Part shown: piece by piece, positions 1-9,412 of the stretch
How positions within the stretch are numbered: position 1 is the first letter of the stretch
Layout: each line of letters opens with the position of its first letter
NCBI GenBank assembly: GCA_002686885.1
Contig: NYYT01000080.1
Location: 5,303-39,146 of the forward strand
DNA: 33,844 bases
Origin: Pedosphaera sp.
GTDB lineage: Bacteria; Verrucomicrobiota; Verrucomicrobiia; Limisphaerales; AAA164-E04
Direction of reading: 5' to 3'
Notes under the pieces: generated by a model
Databases searched by the model: none
Seen by the model: the letters and a program-made list of their open reading frames with translations, nothing else
Told to the model about the DNA's origin: nothing
Translations under genes and position numbers: made by a program

Positions 1-1467
1 TTTGGTGATTACGACGTCGATGGAGTCACTTCCACTGCACTGGTCATTGAGGTACTGAGGGAGATGGGCTGGAGAATGGATTACTACCTCCCCCATCGCC
101 TGGAAGAGGGCTACGGTTTAACCCAAGTTGGGGTCGAAAATTGTCTGTCCAAACTGAAGCCCGATCTGCTCCTGGCCGTGGATTGTGGCTCGACGGCGGT
201 GGATACCATTTCATGGCTCAAGCAGCACGACCTGGATGTCATCGTTCTGGATCATCACCAAATTACAGACCCTCCCCCTCCAGCCTATGCGATGGTGAAC
301 CCTCAAGTTACCGGGGGGCCCTTTTGCGAACTCAGCTCAGCAGGACTTGCTTTCAAACTAGTGCACGCCGTGGTCAAGGCTTGTCGGGAAATGAATCAGC
401 CTCCCTCAGCTCGGGATTATGATCTGAGGCCTCTCCTGGACCTTGTGGCTCTGGGCACGATTGCGGACCTGGTGCCATTGGTGGATGAAAACCGGATCCT
501 GGTCACCGCCGGGCTCAAGAGGCTGAACCAAACCAAGCGTCCCGGGTTGCTGGCTCTCATGGAAATTGCCCAGGTAAGGGACGAACTCGGAGTTTTCGAG
601 ATCAGCTTTCAACTGGGGCCCAGGATCAATGCGGCCGGCCGCCTGGTCAATGCCGATACCGCTTTGCGTCTCATGCTTTCTGATGATCTGGAGGAAGCGC
701 GTCAACTGGCCCGTGAGTTGGATGCGCACAATCGACAGCGCCAGATGATCGAAAGGGATATTGCCGATCAGGCCGTGGATTCCATTCGTTCTGAGTTTGA
801 TCCCAAAAAAGACTTTGTCATTGTTCAGGGCAACGGGGATTGGCACGTAGGAGTGGTCGGAATTGTTGCCTCGAGAGTGCTCCGAGAGTTCTATCGGCCC
901 ACCATCATTTTGGGTGGAGAAGGTTCCGAATGGCGTGGTTCGGGGCGAAGTGTGGAAGGCTTTGATCTGGCTGAGGCTCTGCGATCATGTGACGATCTGC
1001 TCAAACGTCACGGAGGCCACGCCATGGCTGCGGGTATGTCCATTCAACCTGAAAACCTGACGGCATTCAGAAAGCGGATCAATGCCTTTGCCAATCAGCG
1101 CATGAAAGGCAGTTGCCCTCCTCCGGTTTTACATCTGGATGCCGATGTCTCTCTTTCGGAATTCTCCATCGACCGCATGGAAGAGCTGGCCCTTTTGCAT
1201 CCTTTCGGATCGGGAAACGCTGCTCTTCAATTCGCGAGTCGAGGGGTTCAGCTTCGGGGGCAGCCTCATCGAATGGGACGCGAACAGCAACACGCGAAAT
1301 TCTGGGTCACCGACGGACGAACCCATTTTGAAGTGTTGTGGTGGAATTGTGGGAATGCCCCCCTCCCGCAAGGCTCGTTTGACCTGGCCTTTGCGCCTCA
1401 GATCAACGACTACAACGGTCGACGATCCGTGCAATTCAAATTGTTGGACTGGAGGCCTTCCGCCTGA
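1..1467 (+). CDS. recJ: Single-stranded-DNA-specific exonuclease RecJ (5' end cut by window edge)
   Basis: RecJ degrades single-stranded DNA 5' to 3' in recombination and mismatch or base-excision repair in the cytoplasm. The reading frame is already open at base 1, so the N-terminus lies outside the window; 488 residues are visible. Seen near the very start is the DHH-family motif I GDYDVDG (canonical DYDADG), followed by the DHH motif in VLDHHQ (encoded around 250-261) and, in the DHHA1 part, the glycine-rich RGSGRS and HGGHAMAAG motifs (about 940-1035). The C-terminal OB-like domain is also present. Motif order and length fit the RecJ family, with perhaps 60-80 N-terminal residues missing. 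The next gene, psd, starts 58 bases downstream on the same strand. Identification is by motifs and is secure; the true start is not visible. Confidence 0.95.
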   Translation, partial: FGDYDVDGVTSTALVIEVLREMGWRMDYYLPHRLEEGYGLTQVGVENCLSKLKPDLLLAVDCGSTAVDTISWLKQHDLDVIVLDHHQITDPPPPAYAMVNPQVTGGPFCELSSAGLAFKLVHAVVKACREMNQPPSARDYDLRPLLDLVALGTIADLVPLVDENRILVTAGLKRLNQTKRPGLLALMEIAQVRDELGVFEISFQLGPRINAAGRLVNADTALRLMLSDDLEEARQLARELDAHNRQRQMIERDIADQAVDSIRSEFDPKKDFVIVQGNGDWHVGVVGIVASRVLREFYRPTIILGGEGSEWRGSGRSVEGFDLAEALRSCDDLLKRHGGHAMAAGMSIQPENLTAFRKRINAFANQRMKGSCPPPVLHLDADVSLSEFSIDRMEELALLHPFGSGNAALQFASRGVQLRGQPHRMGREQQHAKFWVTDGRTHFEVLWWNCGNAPLPQGSFDLAFAPQINDYNGRRSVQFKLLDWRPSA

Positions 1468-1525
1468 TGAGCGGACCTGGTCTGGCTTGTTCCCGGCGCT
1501 CTCTTCTGCCAGCAGTTTCCATGCG

Positions 1526-2419
1526 ATGCAGCCGATAACCTATTTCAATCGCTACACAGGTTGCCTGGAGCAGGAGGCTGTCTATGGGGAAGGTTTTCTG
1601 AAGTGGGCCTATGGTCGGGCGGTGGGCCGAGCGACTGTTGAACTTCTGGTCAAGCGATCCCTGTTTTCTCGCTTTTATGGATGGTGGATGAGTCGCCCCG
1701 CCTCCGCTGGCCGTATCAAGCCCTTCGTTGAGACTTTTCAATTGGATGTTTCTGAGTTTGCTCAAGCTCCGGAAGAGTATGGATCTTTCAATGACTTTTT
1801 TTTCCGCCGCCTCAAACCCGATGCAAGGCCCATCGATTCCAATCCGGCTTCGATTGTTTTTCCTGCCGATGGCAGACACCTGGGGTTTCAGGATTTATCG
1901 AGTGTGAGCCAGGTCTTTGTCAAAGGGCAGGGTTTTGATTTGACCACCTTCCTTGGGGATCCAGCTCTTGCCGCGAAATACCAAGGTGGCAGTGCGGTTC
2001 TTTCGCGCCTGTGCCCGTTGGATTACCATCGGTTTCATTTTGCGACGGCTGGATGCCCCGGTGCAGCATGGCTGATTTCCGGAGTTCTTTATTCGGTCAA
2101 TCCCATGGCCCTTCGGCAGCGCCTGGCCTATCTGTGGGAGAACAAGCGCATGCTGACACGCCTTGCGACAAAGACACTGGGAGAAGTGTTGATCGTGGAA
2201 ATCGGCGCGACCAACGTCGGTTCTATCACTCAGACCTTTCGCTCGGATGACGCCATAGAGAAAGGGGATGAGAAAGGGTATTTCCGCTTTGGTGGTTCGG
2301 CCACCATGACGCTCTTTGAGCCTGGGCGCGTGAAGCTTTCCGATGACTTGCTTCATTACTCTGCCCAATCCATCGAACTTTATGCGAAGATGGGTGATGT
2401 GATGGGGCAGGCGCTCTGA
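1526..2419 (+). CDS. psd: Phosphatidylserine decarboxylase proenzyme (Psd)
   Basis: Converts phosphatidylserine to phosphatidylethanolamine at the inner membrane. From the ATG at 1526 the protein is 297 residues. The autocleaving triad of the family is visible: Asp in FPADGR (D115), His in PLDYHRFH (H168) and the pyruvoyl-forming Ser in FRFGGSATMTLF (S258). The GGS form of the cleavage site and the length resemble the longer chlamydial/eukaryotic-like branch more than E. coli (LGST). The frame stays open upstream inside recJ, but conserved Psd sequence begins at MQPITYFNRY, so I chose 1526 rather than a start inside recJ. No good Shine-Dalgarno precedes it. With pgsA further along, this is one of two phospholipid head-group genes in the window, though they are not linked. 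Confidence 0.95.
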   Translation: MQPITYFNRYTGCLEQEAVYGEGFLKWAYGRAVGRATVELLVKRSLFSRFYGWWMSRPASAGRIKPFVETFQLDVSEFAQAPEEYGSFNDFFFRRLKPDARPIDSNPASIVFPADGRHLGFQDLSSVSQVFVKGQGFDLTTFLGDPALAAKYQGGSAVLSRLCPLDYHRFHFATAGCPGAAWLISGVLYSVNPMALRQRLAYLWENKRMLTRLATKTLGEVLIVEIGATNVGSITQTFRSDDAIEKGDEKGYFRFGGSATMTLFEPGRVKLSDDLLHYSAQSIELYAKMGDVMGQAL

Positions 2420-2473
2420 GGGGTCACCGTATCCCCCGGTGTGAGCTTGATCCGTCGGTGGGTTCCTGATTGA

Positions 2474-3298
2474 ATGAAGTTCATGAATCTCATTTCCCGA
2501 CTGTTTTTTTTATGTTGCACCTGTGCTCTTATGCCGCACGGCTTCCAGGTGGTAGCTCAGGACAAGGATTCGGAAAGTGGCTGGATTCAACTCTTCAATG
2601 GAAAGGATCTTGAGGGCTGGGTTCCAAAAATTCGCTATCATGCCCTTGGAGAGAATTACGGCAACACGTTCAGGGTTGAGGATGGATTATTGAAGGTGGG
2701 GTATGATCCGAAAGCCTATCCCGAATTCAAGGAGACCTTTGGTCATCTCTTTTTTGAAAAACCCTTCACCCACTATCGTCTTCGGGCGGAATATCGTTTT
2801 GTGGGGGATCAGGTCAAAGGGGGACCTGGTTGGGCCTTTCGTAACAGTGGTTTGATGCTTCATGGTGAGTTGCCTGAGACCATGGAGAAAGATCAGGATT
2901 TCCCGGCGTCGATAGAAGTCCAGCTTCTCGGAGGAGATGGGACCCATCCACGCAGCACGGGAAATATCTGCACCCCAGGTACACACATGGTCATGGAGGG
3001 TGACTTGATCAAGCAACATTGCATGAACTCAAGCTCCAAGACCTACCATGGAGATCAATGGGTTTCGATCGAAGTGGAAGTGCGTGGGCATGCCTTGATG
3101 AAATGCATCATGGATGGAGAGACGATTTTTACCCTGACCCATCCGATCCTGGATGAGAGCGATCCTCATGCCAAAACATTGATTGCAGCCAACGATGGTG
3201 ATGCGCGGCTCACGGGTGGAAGTATCTCGCTTCAATCCGAGAGCCACCCAGTGGAATTCCGAAAGGTAGAACTCAAACCCCTGCCCAACGACGGATGA
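2474..3298 (+). CDS. Secreted DUF1080 (3-keto-disaccharide hydrolase-like) protein
   Basis: 274 residues. The N-terminus is a signal peptide: a hydrophobic stretch (residues about 5-20) ending near VVAQD. The mature part starts with the hallmark of DUF1080, WIQLFNGKDLEGWVPK, and continues with the beta-sandwich pattern of this concanavalin-like fold (GGPGWAFRNSGLMLHGE, IEVQLLGGDG, WVSIEVEVRG, GGSISLQSESHPVEFRKVEL). Some DUF1080 members hydrolyse 3-keto-glycosides and the family is very expanded in Verrucomicrobiota and Planctomycetota, usually exported. The specific substrate cannot be read from sequence. It lies 54 bases after psd and 69 before the next gene, all on one strand, but a shared role with the housekeeping genes upstream is unlikely. 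Confidence 0.9.
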   Translation: MKFMNLISRLFFLCCTCALMPHGFQVVAQDKDSESGWIQLFNGKDLEGWVPKIRYHALGENYGNTFRVEDGLLKVGYDPKAYPEFKETFGHLFFEKPFTHYRLRAEYRFVGDQVKGGPGWAFRNSGLMLHGELPETMEKDQDFPASIEVQLLGGDGTHPRSTGNICTPGTHMVMEGDLIKQHCMNSSSKTYHGDQWVSIEVEVRGHALMKCIMDGETIFTLTHPILDESDPHAKTLIAANDGDARLTGGSISLQSESHPVEFRKVELKPLPNDG

Positions 3299-3367
3299 TG
3301 CGAGGGATTCCCGAATGGCTATCAGCATGGTGGAGAAAGAAACCGTGCGTCACACTTTAGGCCTTGT

Positions 3368-5662
3368 ATGCTTCCACGCAACGAACTGACTCAATCTTCG
3401 TTGTTTTCATGCACGGTCTGCCAGGCGCTGTGTTTGGTGGCGCTTTGGGCCAATCACGCGTCCTTTCTCCAGGCAGCGTCCTCGTCAGACGCCGAAACCG
3501 CTTCTGCCAAAACGTTTCAAAATCACCTGGGAGCAGAAGCCTCACCCTACCTCCTTCAGCATGCCCATCATCCTGTCAATTGGTATCCATGGGGAGAGGA
3601 GGCTTTTTCCAAGGCAAGATCAGAAGGAAAAATGATCTTTCTCTCCATTGGGTATTCGCCCTGCCACTGGTGCCATGTGATGGCCCATGAGTCTTTTGAA
3701 AATGAGCGTATTGCCAAGGTGATGAACGACCATTTCATCAGCATCAAAGTGGACCGCGAGGAGCGTCCGGATGTGGATGCCATCTACATGAATTTCGTGC
3801 AGGCAAGCACGGGGCATGGTGGGTGGCCCATGAGTGTCTGGTTGACGCCTGAACTCAAGCCCGTCGTGGGAGGGACTTATTTTCCCCCTGAGTCTCGGAA
3901 AGGGCAACCGGGTTTTGCCGAGGTTTGCCTTCAAGTTTCTCAGGCATGGAAGGAGAATCCTGAGCAGCTGATGCAAAGTAGCCAGCGCATTCTGGAGTAT
4001 CTGCGCGAGGCATCCCATGTCACACCGGCGAGAGAAGGCCTTTCCCGTGAGCGTCACACCCATGCCATGCGGCAGGGGCTGGATCGATTTTCAGAACAGT
4101 TTGATGACGTTTTCAAGGGTTTTGGACCCGCTCCAAAATTTCCAAGACCTTCGGTTTTGAGTTTCTTGCTCCGGTCTTTTCACAGCCAGGGTGCGATGCC
4201 AGAGGATCCGCTCAAGGGAGGGAGGGAATTGGAGATGGTCCTTCAAACCCTGGATGCGATGTCGCGGGGAGGAATCCATGACCATTTGGCAGGGGGATTT
4301 CATCGTTATGCGGTCGATCGCCAATGGCATGTACCTCACTTTGAAAAGATGCTCTACGATCAGGCGCAGTTGGCGGTGGTCTACAGCGAGGCCTTTCAAA
4401 TCACCCACCAACCTCGCTACGCCAGGGTGCTTGTTGGGATCCTGGATTACGTGCTGAGGGACATGACTTCTGCCGAAGGAGGTTTTTATTCAGCGGAAGA
4501 TGCCGATAGTTTGGTTTCCCCAGACAGTCCGGAGGCACAGGAGGGCGCCTTCTATCTCTGGGAGGATGGCCAGATTGATCGGGCGCTTCCTGAGTCGGCG
4601 CAATGGTTCAAGCGTTTTTATGGGGTTGAGGCATTGGGTAATGCTCCCATTGGAAGCGATCCTCGAAATGAATTGAGAGGAAAGAATATACTGATCCAAC
4701 GTCTGAATATCGAGGCTTTGGCCAAGGAGGCAGGCATGACGCCTGATGCCGCCAATGCCTTGATGGCAAAGGCCAGAGCTCGATTAAAAGCCTTCCGTGA
4801 TCAACGACCCCGGCCCATGCTGGATGATAAAATCATTGCAGGATGGAATGGATTGATGATTTCGGGAATGGTTCGAGGAGGTCGATGCCTGGACGACGGG
4901 GAACCCTACATCAAGGCCGCATCCCATGCGGCCGAGTTCCTATCTCAGGAAATATACGATCCCGTCAGTGGCATCCTCCACCGTATCCATCGGAACGATC
5001 GTTCAACCACCGAGGGCTTTCTGGATGACTATGTTTACCTCATCTGTGGGTTGCTTGATTTGTATGAAACGACCTTTCAAAGACGATGGCTCCAGTGGGC
5101 CGAGAAGCTGCAGAACAGACAGGATGAGCGCTTTCTGGACTCAGCCGATGGAGGTTACTTCACCGCCGCCGGGGATTCCTCGGACGTGCTCATGCGCCTT
5201 AAGGAGCACGTGGACGGTGCTTTGCCATCGCCCAATGCTGTGGCAGCTGATAACTTGTTACGACTCCATCAACTCACGGGCAAGTCCCTATACGAACAGA
5301 GGCTGAACGCGCTCATGCAGTGTTTTGCCGCCGTCCTCGAAGCGCAGCCCACGACGGTTCCGAATCTGCTGTCGGCCATCGACGCCTCGTTCCATTCCAA
5401 GCGACAGTTTGTGTTTGCAGCGCAGACTGATGATCCGCTCCTGAAAAAAATGTGCCAGGCACTCCATCAGCCATTCATTCCTTACAAGACCATCCTGCTG
5501 ATGGACGAACCGGGAAGATCTTTTCTGAAGGGTCATCGTCGGGAGGCCTTGCGGCACATGATACCAATCGATCAAAAAGCCACCGCCTATGTATGCGAGG
5601 ATGGTTGGTGCCGAAAACCAACCAATCAACTCAGTGAGTTTGTGCAACTTTTGCATCCCTGA
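3368..5662 (+). CDS. Thioredoxin-fold protein of the YyaL / SPATA20 (DUF255) family, exported
   Basis: 764 residues. After a possible signal sequence (hydrophobic residues about 12-36, ending near LQAASSS) comes the DUF255 thioredoxin-like domain: [24 protein letters not shown], then CHWC (99-102) in [14 protein letters not shown], then [10 protein letters not shown] and [11 protein letters not shown]. The remainder is the alpha/alpha-barrel (six-hairpin-like) domain typical of the family, with [24 protein letters not shown] and [13 protein letters not shown]. Family length is normally 650-750, so this is full length with an added leader. The biochemical role is not established; the CxxC suggests thiol redox chemistry and the barrel resembles sugar epimerase or glycosidase folds. 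The start at 3368 preserves the leader. Its stop is two bases before the xseA start, so the two genes are probably cotranscribed. Confidence 0.9.
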   Translation: MLPRNELTQSSLFSCTVCQALCLVALWANHASFLQAASSSDAETASAKTFQNHLGAEASPYLLQHAHHPVNWYPWGEEAFSKARSEGKMIFLSIGYSPCHWCHVMAHESFENERIAKVMNDHFISIKVDREERPDVDAIYMNFVQASTGHGGWPMSVWLTPELKPVVGGTYFPPESRKGQPGFAEVCLQVSQAWKENPEQLMQSSQRILEYLREASHVTPAREGLSRERHTHAMRQGLDRFSEQFDDVFKGFGPAPKFPRPSVLSFLLRSFHSQGAMPEDPLKGGRELEMVLQTLDAMSRGGIHDHLAGGFHRYAVDRQWHVPHFEKMLYDQAQLAVVYSEAFQITHQPRYARVLVGILDYVLRDMTSAEGGFYSAEDADSLVSPDSPEAQEGAFYLWEDGQIDRALPESAQWFKRFYGVEALGNAPIGSDPRNELRGKNILIQRLNIEALAKEAGMTPDAANALMAKARARLKAFRDQRPRPMLDDKIIAGWNGLMISGMVRGGRCLDDGEPYIKAASHAAEFLSQEIYDPVSGILHRIHRNDRSTTEGFLDDYVYLICGLLDLYETTFQRRWLQWAEKLQNRQDERFLDSADGGYFTAAGDSSDVLMRLKEHVDGALPSPNAVAADNLLRLHQLTGKSLYEQRLNALMQCFAAVLEAQPTTVPNLLSAIDASFHSKRQFVFAAQTDDPLLKKMCQALHQPFIPYKTILLMDEPGRSFLKGHRREALRHMIPIDQKATAYVCEDGWCRKPTNQLSEFVQLLHP

Positions 5663-5664
5663 AC

Positions 5665-7122
5665 ATGCCAACCAAGCAAACATCCCAATGGGAATTTGAC
5701 GGGCTTTTTGAAGGAGCAGGGACTGCAGAGAAGGAGCCCGACCAGCCTTGCGAGGCTCCTCCCTCGCCCAAGGTTTGGACGGTTGAAGCACTCACGCGCC
5801 AGATTCGTCAACTTCTTGAATCCCGCTTTCGAACCGTGCGGGTGAGTGGAGAAGTCAGCAATCTGCGATGGCAGAGCTCGGGGCATTGTTATTTCAGTCT
5901 CAAGGATGCAGGGGCTCAACTCTCCTGCGTGCTGTTTCGTGGCGAGAAGGTTTCCTTCAGGGATCAGATCGCTCAAGGTGTCAGACTGATTCTAAGCGGG
6001 GATGTATCGGTTTACATGCCGCGTGGTCAGTATCAGATGATTGTTCGGGGGATTGAGCTGGATGGCATCGGTTCGCTGCAAATGGCTTTTGAACGCCTCA
6101 AGGCAAAGCTTCAGGAGGAGGGGTTGTTCGATGCCTCCAGAAAGAGAGCTCTCTGTCGCTATCCGGAAACCATCGGCCTGGTGACATCCGTGAGTGGGGC
6201 TGCCTTGAGGGACGTGATGCATGTGCTCAGACGCCGTCACCCGGGGCTCAAGGTGCTACTGGCAGATTGCCGGGTTCAGGGGCAGGGAGCTTCCAGCGAT
6301 ATTGCCAGATCGATCGATCGATTGAATCGTTGGCACGCAAGCCAGCCTTCTGGCAAAGGCCTGGACATGATTCTGCTGACTCGGGGAGGCGGCAGTCTGG
6401 AAGATCTCTGGGCCTTCAACGAAGAAGGGGTGGCTCGTGCCATTGCCTCCAGTACGATTCCCATGATCTCTGCCATTGGTCACGAAATTGACTTTACCAT
6501 CAGTGATTTTGTTGCCGATGTCAGGGCTGCCACCCCGAGTGCCGCTGCCGAAATGATTTCCGAGGGAGCTGTCAGCGCGCGGCAGAGGATGTTGGATCTG
6601 GGGCAAAGAATGCGTGTGTGGCTTGAATCTGCTCACGATCAGGCCGGGGAGCGTCTCTACCAGTTGGCCCGGCGTTTGGACCAACGGCATCCAAGACGCG
6701 TTTTGGAATCCCATTGGCAACAATTGGATGAATGGCAGACAGATTTGTCCCTGAGTGTGACCCATGCGCTTGAACGGCGCCATGAGCGTGTGCTGGCCAT
6801 GGCAAACATGTTGCGGGCCCTGCATCCTGTGAAACGTGTCCAAACAAGGGAGCAGCAATTGCAGCACGTATCGACGCAATGGCAGCGATGGATCCGCCAG
6901 CACTGCTTTCAGCTGGATGAGCGGCTGAAAAATCTTGGCAACAGCCTGCATTTACTGGGGCCCCGAGAAACTCTTGCTCGAGGCTATTCCATTACAACGG
7001 ATGCAGAAACCGGACAGGTTCTTTCTCGTCTGGATCAGCTCAAGAAAGGGATGACCCTCTCAACCATGCTTTCTGATGGTTCCTTTGAGTCCACGACAAA
7101 CCCTGGAGACCTGGGTCCATAG
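5665..7122 (+). CDS. xseA: Exodeoxyribonuclease VII large subunit (XseA)
   Basis: Exonuclease VII degrades single-stranded DNA from both ends to oligonucleotides; XseA is the catalytic subunit. 485 residues. The OB-fold domain follows a 35-residue acidic/proline-rich N-terminal extension (WTVEALTRQIRQLLE... VRVSGEVSNLR... GHCYFSLKD, about 38-82). The nuclease core shows TSVSGAALRDVMHVLRRR, LTRGGGSLEDLWAFN (239-252) and the highly conserved ISAIGHEIDFTISDFVADVR followed by AATPSAAAE. A coiled-coil-rich C-terminal half follows, ending with the typical LARGYSITTD segment. It starts two bases after the upstream stop. No xseB-like small-subunit gene follows: the next 200 bases are the ilvB leader. 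xseB is therefore probably elsewhere in the genome. Confidence 0.95.
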   Translation: MPTKQTSQWEFDGLFEGAGTAEKEPDQPCEAPPSPKVWTVEALTRQIRQLLESRFRTVRVSGEVSNLRWQSSGHCYFSLKDAGAQLSCVLFRGEKVSFRDQIAQGVRLILSGDVSVYMPRGQYQMIVRGIELDGIGSLQMAFERLKAKLQEEGLFDASRKRALCRYPETIGLVTSVSGAALRDVMHVLRRRHPGLKVLLADCRVQGQGASSDIARSIDRLNRWHASQPSGKGLDMILLTRGGGSLEDLWAFNEEGVARAIASSTIPMISAIGHEIDFTISDFVADVRAATPSAAAEMISEGAVSARQRMLDLGQRMRVWLESAHDQAGERLYQLARRLDQRHPRRVLESHWQQLDEWQTDLSLSVTHALERRHERVLAMANMLRALHPVKRVQTREQQLQHVSTQWQRWIRQHCFQLDERLKNLGNSLHLLGPRETLARGYSITTDAETGQVLSRLDQLKKGMTLSTMLSDGSFESTTNPGDLGP

Positions 7123-7147
7123 ATCGACACATACCCTCAATTCCACG

Positions 7148-7196
7148 TTGACCTTGTCTGGGTGATCGATTAGGTTTTCTTTTGGTCATGTATAAC
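7148..7196 (+). promoter_or_regulatory. Candidate promoter(s) for the ilvB leader transcript
   Basis: Two possible sigma-70-like elements lie upstream of the leader peptide: TTGACC (7148-7153) with a 17-base spacer to TAGGTT (7171-7176), and an isolated good -10-like TATAAC (7191-7196) without a convincing -35. Either would start a transcript just before the leader ATG at 7227. This is pattern reading only, with no experimental anchor. Confidence 0.35.
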
Positions 7197-7226
7197 CGAC
7201 AGCAACTCATCAATCATCCAACACGC

Positions 7227-7298
7227 ATGTTGGCACTTTATGGCTGCGGGGGCATCCCGGTCGTAGTCGTCCTGCCCGCTGTGGGGATGAGTTGTTGA
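7227..7298 (+). CDS. ilvB attenuator leader peptide (23 aa, Ile-Pro-Val4-Leu)
   Basis: A short frame opens at the ATG at 7227 and stops at TGA 7296-7298, encoding MLALYGCGGIPVVVVLPAVG then MSC. Nine of 23 residues are branched-chain amino acids (Leu, Ile, Val), including four consecutive valine codons (GTC GTA GTC GTC, 7260-7271) followed by Leu. It sits immediately before a terminator hairpin upstream of ilvB, the arrangement of ribosome-mediated attenuation as in E. coli ivbL and ilvL. The frame is also open to an earlier ATG at 7188, which would give 36 residues; the later start is preferred because it leaves room for a 5' end. No strong Shine-Dalgarno is visible before either. The biological reading is inference, but codon content, position and RNA structure agree. 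Confidence 0.8.
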   Translation: MLALYGCGGIPVVVVLPAVGMSC

Positions 7299-7350
7299 AT
7301 CAAACCATTTGACAATCCCCACGGCCTACCGAGGCCGTGGTTTTTTTTTG
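7278..7350 (+). promoter_or_regulatory. ilvB transcription attenuator: antiterminator / terminator switch
   Basis: Two mutually exclusive pairings are visible. Terminator: CCACGGCCT (7319-7327) pairs with AGGCCGTGG (7332-7340), loop ACCG, followed by nine Ts (7341-7349). Antiterminator: GCTGTGGGGA (7278-7287) can pair with TCCCCACGGC (7316-7325), ten pairs with one G-U, which occupies the 5' arm of the terminator. The 5' arm of the antiterminator lies inside the last codons of the leader peptide. A ribosome stalled at the Val codons (7260-7271) would leave it free, so ilvB is read; a ribosome that reaches the stop codon would cover it, so the terminator forms. A weaker upstream pairing GCGGG (7246-7250) with CCCGC (7275-7279) could act as protector. 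Confidence 0.8.
7319..7349 (+). terminator. Rho-independent terminator of the ilvB leader (attenuator)
   Basis: A perfect 9-bp stem (7319-7327 with 7332-7340), a four-base loop and nine consecutive Ts make a textbook intrinsic terminator. It ends 11 bases before the ilvB start and so must act as a conditional terminator or as the end of the leader RNA. Confidence 0.9.
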
Positions 7351-7360
7351 TCCGATCAAC

Positions 7361-9286
7361 ATGTCCATGCAACGAAAATCAAATGCCATGAAGCAATCGA
7401 TGAAGCAATCGAATACCCGCGAGCAAGTGGAATTGGAGAATCCTCAAGGCGGAAATAAATCCGACATTGGTCCAACGATGAGTGGCAGTGACATTTTGGT
7501 CGCTGCACTGGAGCGCGAAGCGGTCGACACCATCTTTGCTTACCCCGGCGGTGCGAGCATGGAACTTCATCAGGCGTTGACTCGCTCGGATCAAATCCGC
7601 GTCATCCTTCCCAGGCACGAGCAGGGCGGTTCCTTTGCCGCCGAGGGCTACGCGCGAGCATCCGGAAAACCGGGTGTCTGCATGGCAACCAGTGGGCCTG
7701 GTGCGACCAACCTGGTCACGGGTATTGCCGATGCATTCATGGATTCCATTCCATTGATTGCCATTACCGGGCAAGTGCCTCAGGCCATGATTGGTAAAGG
7801 GGCGTTTCAGGAGACCGATTTCTTCGGGATGACCTTGCCTGTGGTCAAGCACAGCTTCTTGATCACCGACATCGCGGATATTCCGCGCGTGGTGAAGGAA
7901 GCGTTTCACATTGCGACAACAGGCCGACCCGGGCCGGTGGTCATTGATCTTCCTAAAAACATTCAGCAGGCCAAGGCCCAGCCGGTCTTCCCTAAAGCGG
8001 TGCACATTCGAGGTTATGACCCGGTGAAAAAGGCAAGCGACCTGGCCTTGAATGAGATCATCGGTTTGATTGAGAAATCCGAGCGTCCTGTTCTGTATGT
8101 CGGCGGTGGAATCATCAGCGCCGAAGCACATGAGGAGCTGCGTGCTTTTGCTCAGCTTACAGGAATTCCCGTGACCTCAACCATCATGGGATGCGGTGCT
8201 TTTCCAGAAAACGATCCTCTTTCCCTTCGATGGTTGGGCATGCACGGTGCAGCCTATGCCAATTGGGCCGTCAGTGGAGAATGGAAGAAGGAGGTGGCGG
8301 CTGATGGTTCGGTGTCCAACAATGAAATTCACCCGGGAGCTGATCTTCTGTTGGCTCTGGGAGTGCGCTTTGATGATCGCGTGACCGGCAAGGTGGAGAA
8401 ATTCTGCGAGAAAGGCACCATTGTCCACGTCGACATTGATGAGTCCGAGCACAATAAGAACCGCAAGGTGCAATTACCCATCGTGAGTGATGTGAAATAT
8501 GCTCTGCAGCGCTTGCTGGAAATGGTGCGCTCGCGTCCGATCAAAAACAAATTTGATCCCTGGCACCGTAGGATTGCGGATTGGAAAAAACGAGGAGCCT
8601 TTCGGTATAGCGTGACAGAGGAGGTGGCGAAATCTCAGCACATGCGGGAGCATCTTGAGGGGATGGAAGATGAGGTCATCCTGCCGCAAATGGCCATCGA
8701 AACCCTGCATGAATTAACCGGAGGCGATGCGATCATCACCACGGGTGTCGGCCAGCACCAGATGTGGGCAGGTCAATTCTTTGCCTATCAGGAACCGAGA
8801 AGGTATCTGACAAGCGCGGGCCTCGGTGCCATGGGCTTTGGCTACCCCGCAGCTCTCGGGGCCAAGGTTGCCTGTCCTGACAAGCAGGTCATCGATATCG
8901 ATGGTGATGGTTCCTTTTTGATGAATATCCAGGAGCTCGCCACCGCACGCATTGAAAAAATCGCTGCCAAGGCCATTATTTTGAACAACCAGCATCTTGG
9001 GATGGTCGTCCAGTGGGAAGATCGGTTTTACAAGGGCAATCGTGGTAACACCTATTTGGGGGACCCGGAAGACATGAAGGCCATCTATCCAGACTATGTC
9101 GCCATGGCAAAAGGGTTTGGAGTTCCCTGTGAGCGAGTGATGTATCGGCGTGACTTGCGGGATGCCATTCAGCGGATGCTCGATTCGGATCAACCCTATT
9201 TGTTGGATGTCGTGGTCCCATACACCGAGCACGTACTCCCTTTCATCCCTGCGGGTCACACCGTGGCGGACATGATCCTTGCCTGA
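7361..9286 (+). CDS. ilvB: Acetolactate synthase (acetohydroxyacid synthase) large subunit
   Basis: Thiamine-diphosphate enzyme for the first common step of valine, leucine and isoleucine synthesis (pyruvate to acetolactate; pyruvate plus 2-oxobutyrate to acetohydroxybutyrate). With the ATG at 7361 it is 641 residues, longer than the usual 560-590. The catalytic Glu lies in [15 protein letters not shown] (E87); [27 protein letters not shown], the ThDP/Mg motif [15 protein letters not shown]...ILNNQHLGM and [12 protein letters not shown] are all present. About 40 residues precede the conserved SGSDIL, and a roughly 20-residue insertion follows NWAVS before GADLLLALG. Starts before 7361 would lie inside the terminator; 7367 and 7388 are alternative ATGs. 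No ilvN or ilvC follows: a terminator comes next, so ilvB appears to be transcribed alone under the attenuator. Confidence 0.95.
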   Translation: MSMQRKSNAMKQSMKQSNTREQVELENPQGGNKSDIGPTMSGSDILVAALEREAVDTIFAYPGGASMELHQALTRSDQIRVILPRHEQGGSFAAEGYARASGKPGVCMATSGPGATNLVTGIADAFMDSIPLIAITGQVPQAMIGKGAFQETDFFGMTLPVVKHSFLITDIADIPRVVKEAFHIATTGRPGPVVIDLPKNIQQAKAQPVFPKAVHIRGYDPVKKASDLALNEIIGLIEKSERPVLYVGGGIISAEAHEELRAFAQLTGIPVTSTIMGCGAFPENDPLSLRWLGMHGAAYANWAVSGEWKKEVAADGSVSNNEIHPGADLLLALGVRFDDRVTGKVEKFCEKGTIVHVDIDESEHNKNRKVQLPIVSDVKYALQRLLEMVRSRPIKNKFDPWHRRIADWKKRGAFRYSVTEEVAKSQHMREHLEGMEDEVILPQMAIETLHELTGGDAIITTGVGQHQMWAGQFFAYQEPRRYLTSAGLGAMGFGYPAALGAKVACPDKQVIDIDGDGSFLMNIQELATARIEKIAAKAIILNNQHLGMVVQWEDRFYKGNRGNTYLGDPEDMKAIYPDYVAMAKGFGVPCERVMYRRDLRDAIQRMLDSDQPYLLDVVVPYTEHVLPFIPAGHTVADMILA

Positions 9287-9314
9287 ACGCAGGAGCCACC
9301 ATCCCGCTACGATC

Positions 9315-9346
9315 AGCCCGCCTGCACATCAGGTGGGCTTTTTCTT
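9315..9346 (+). terminator. Rho-independent terminator after ilvB
   Basis: AGCCCGCCTG (from 9315) pairs with CAGGTGGGCT with one G-U pair and a short CACAT loop, followed by a T-rich tail (9339-9346). It lies 28 bases after the ilvB stop and separates ilvB from the exonuclease gene. Confidence 0.8.
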
Positions 9347-9412
9347 GTTGGAAAGGCTTTGATTGGGGGCATACTTCCACTCGTCGGGCCTAAATGACTT
9401 CCCAAATTGGTG

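Noticed and set aside
1139-1525. Upstream extension of psd inside recJ
   Set aside because: The frame is open, but the conserved Psd sequence starts at 1526 and the overlapping part is explained by recJ.
6256-6951. 231-codon antisense frame inside xseA
   Set aside because: Shadow of the XseA coding sequence; low-complexity His/Gln/Pro-rich translation typical of antisense frames.
7379-8131. 250-codon antisense frame inside ilvB
   Set aside because: Lies entirely within a gene with strong family motifs; the translation has no recognisable protein features.
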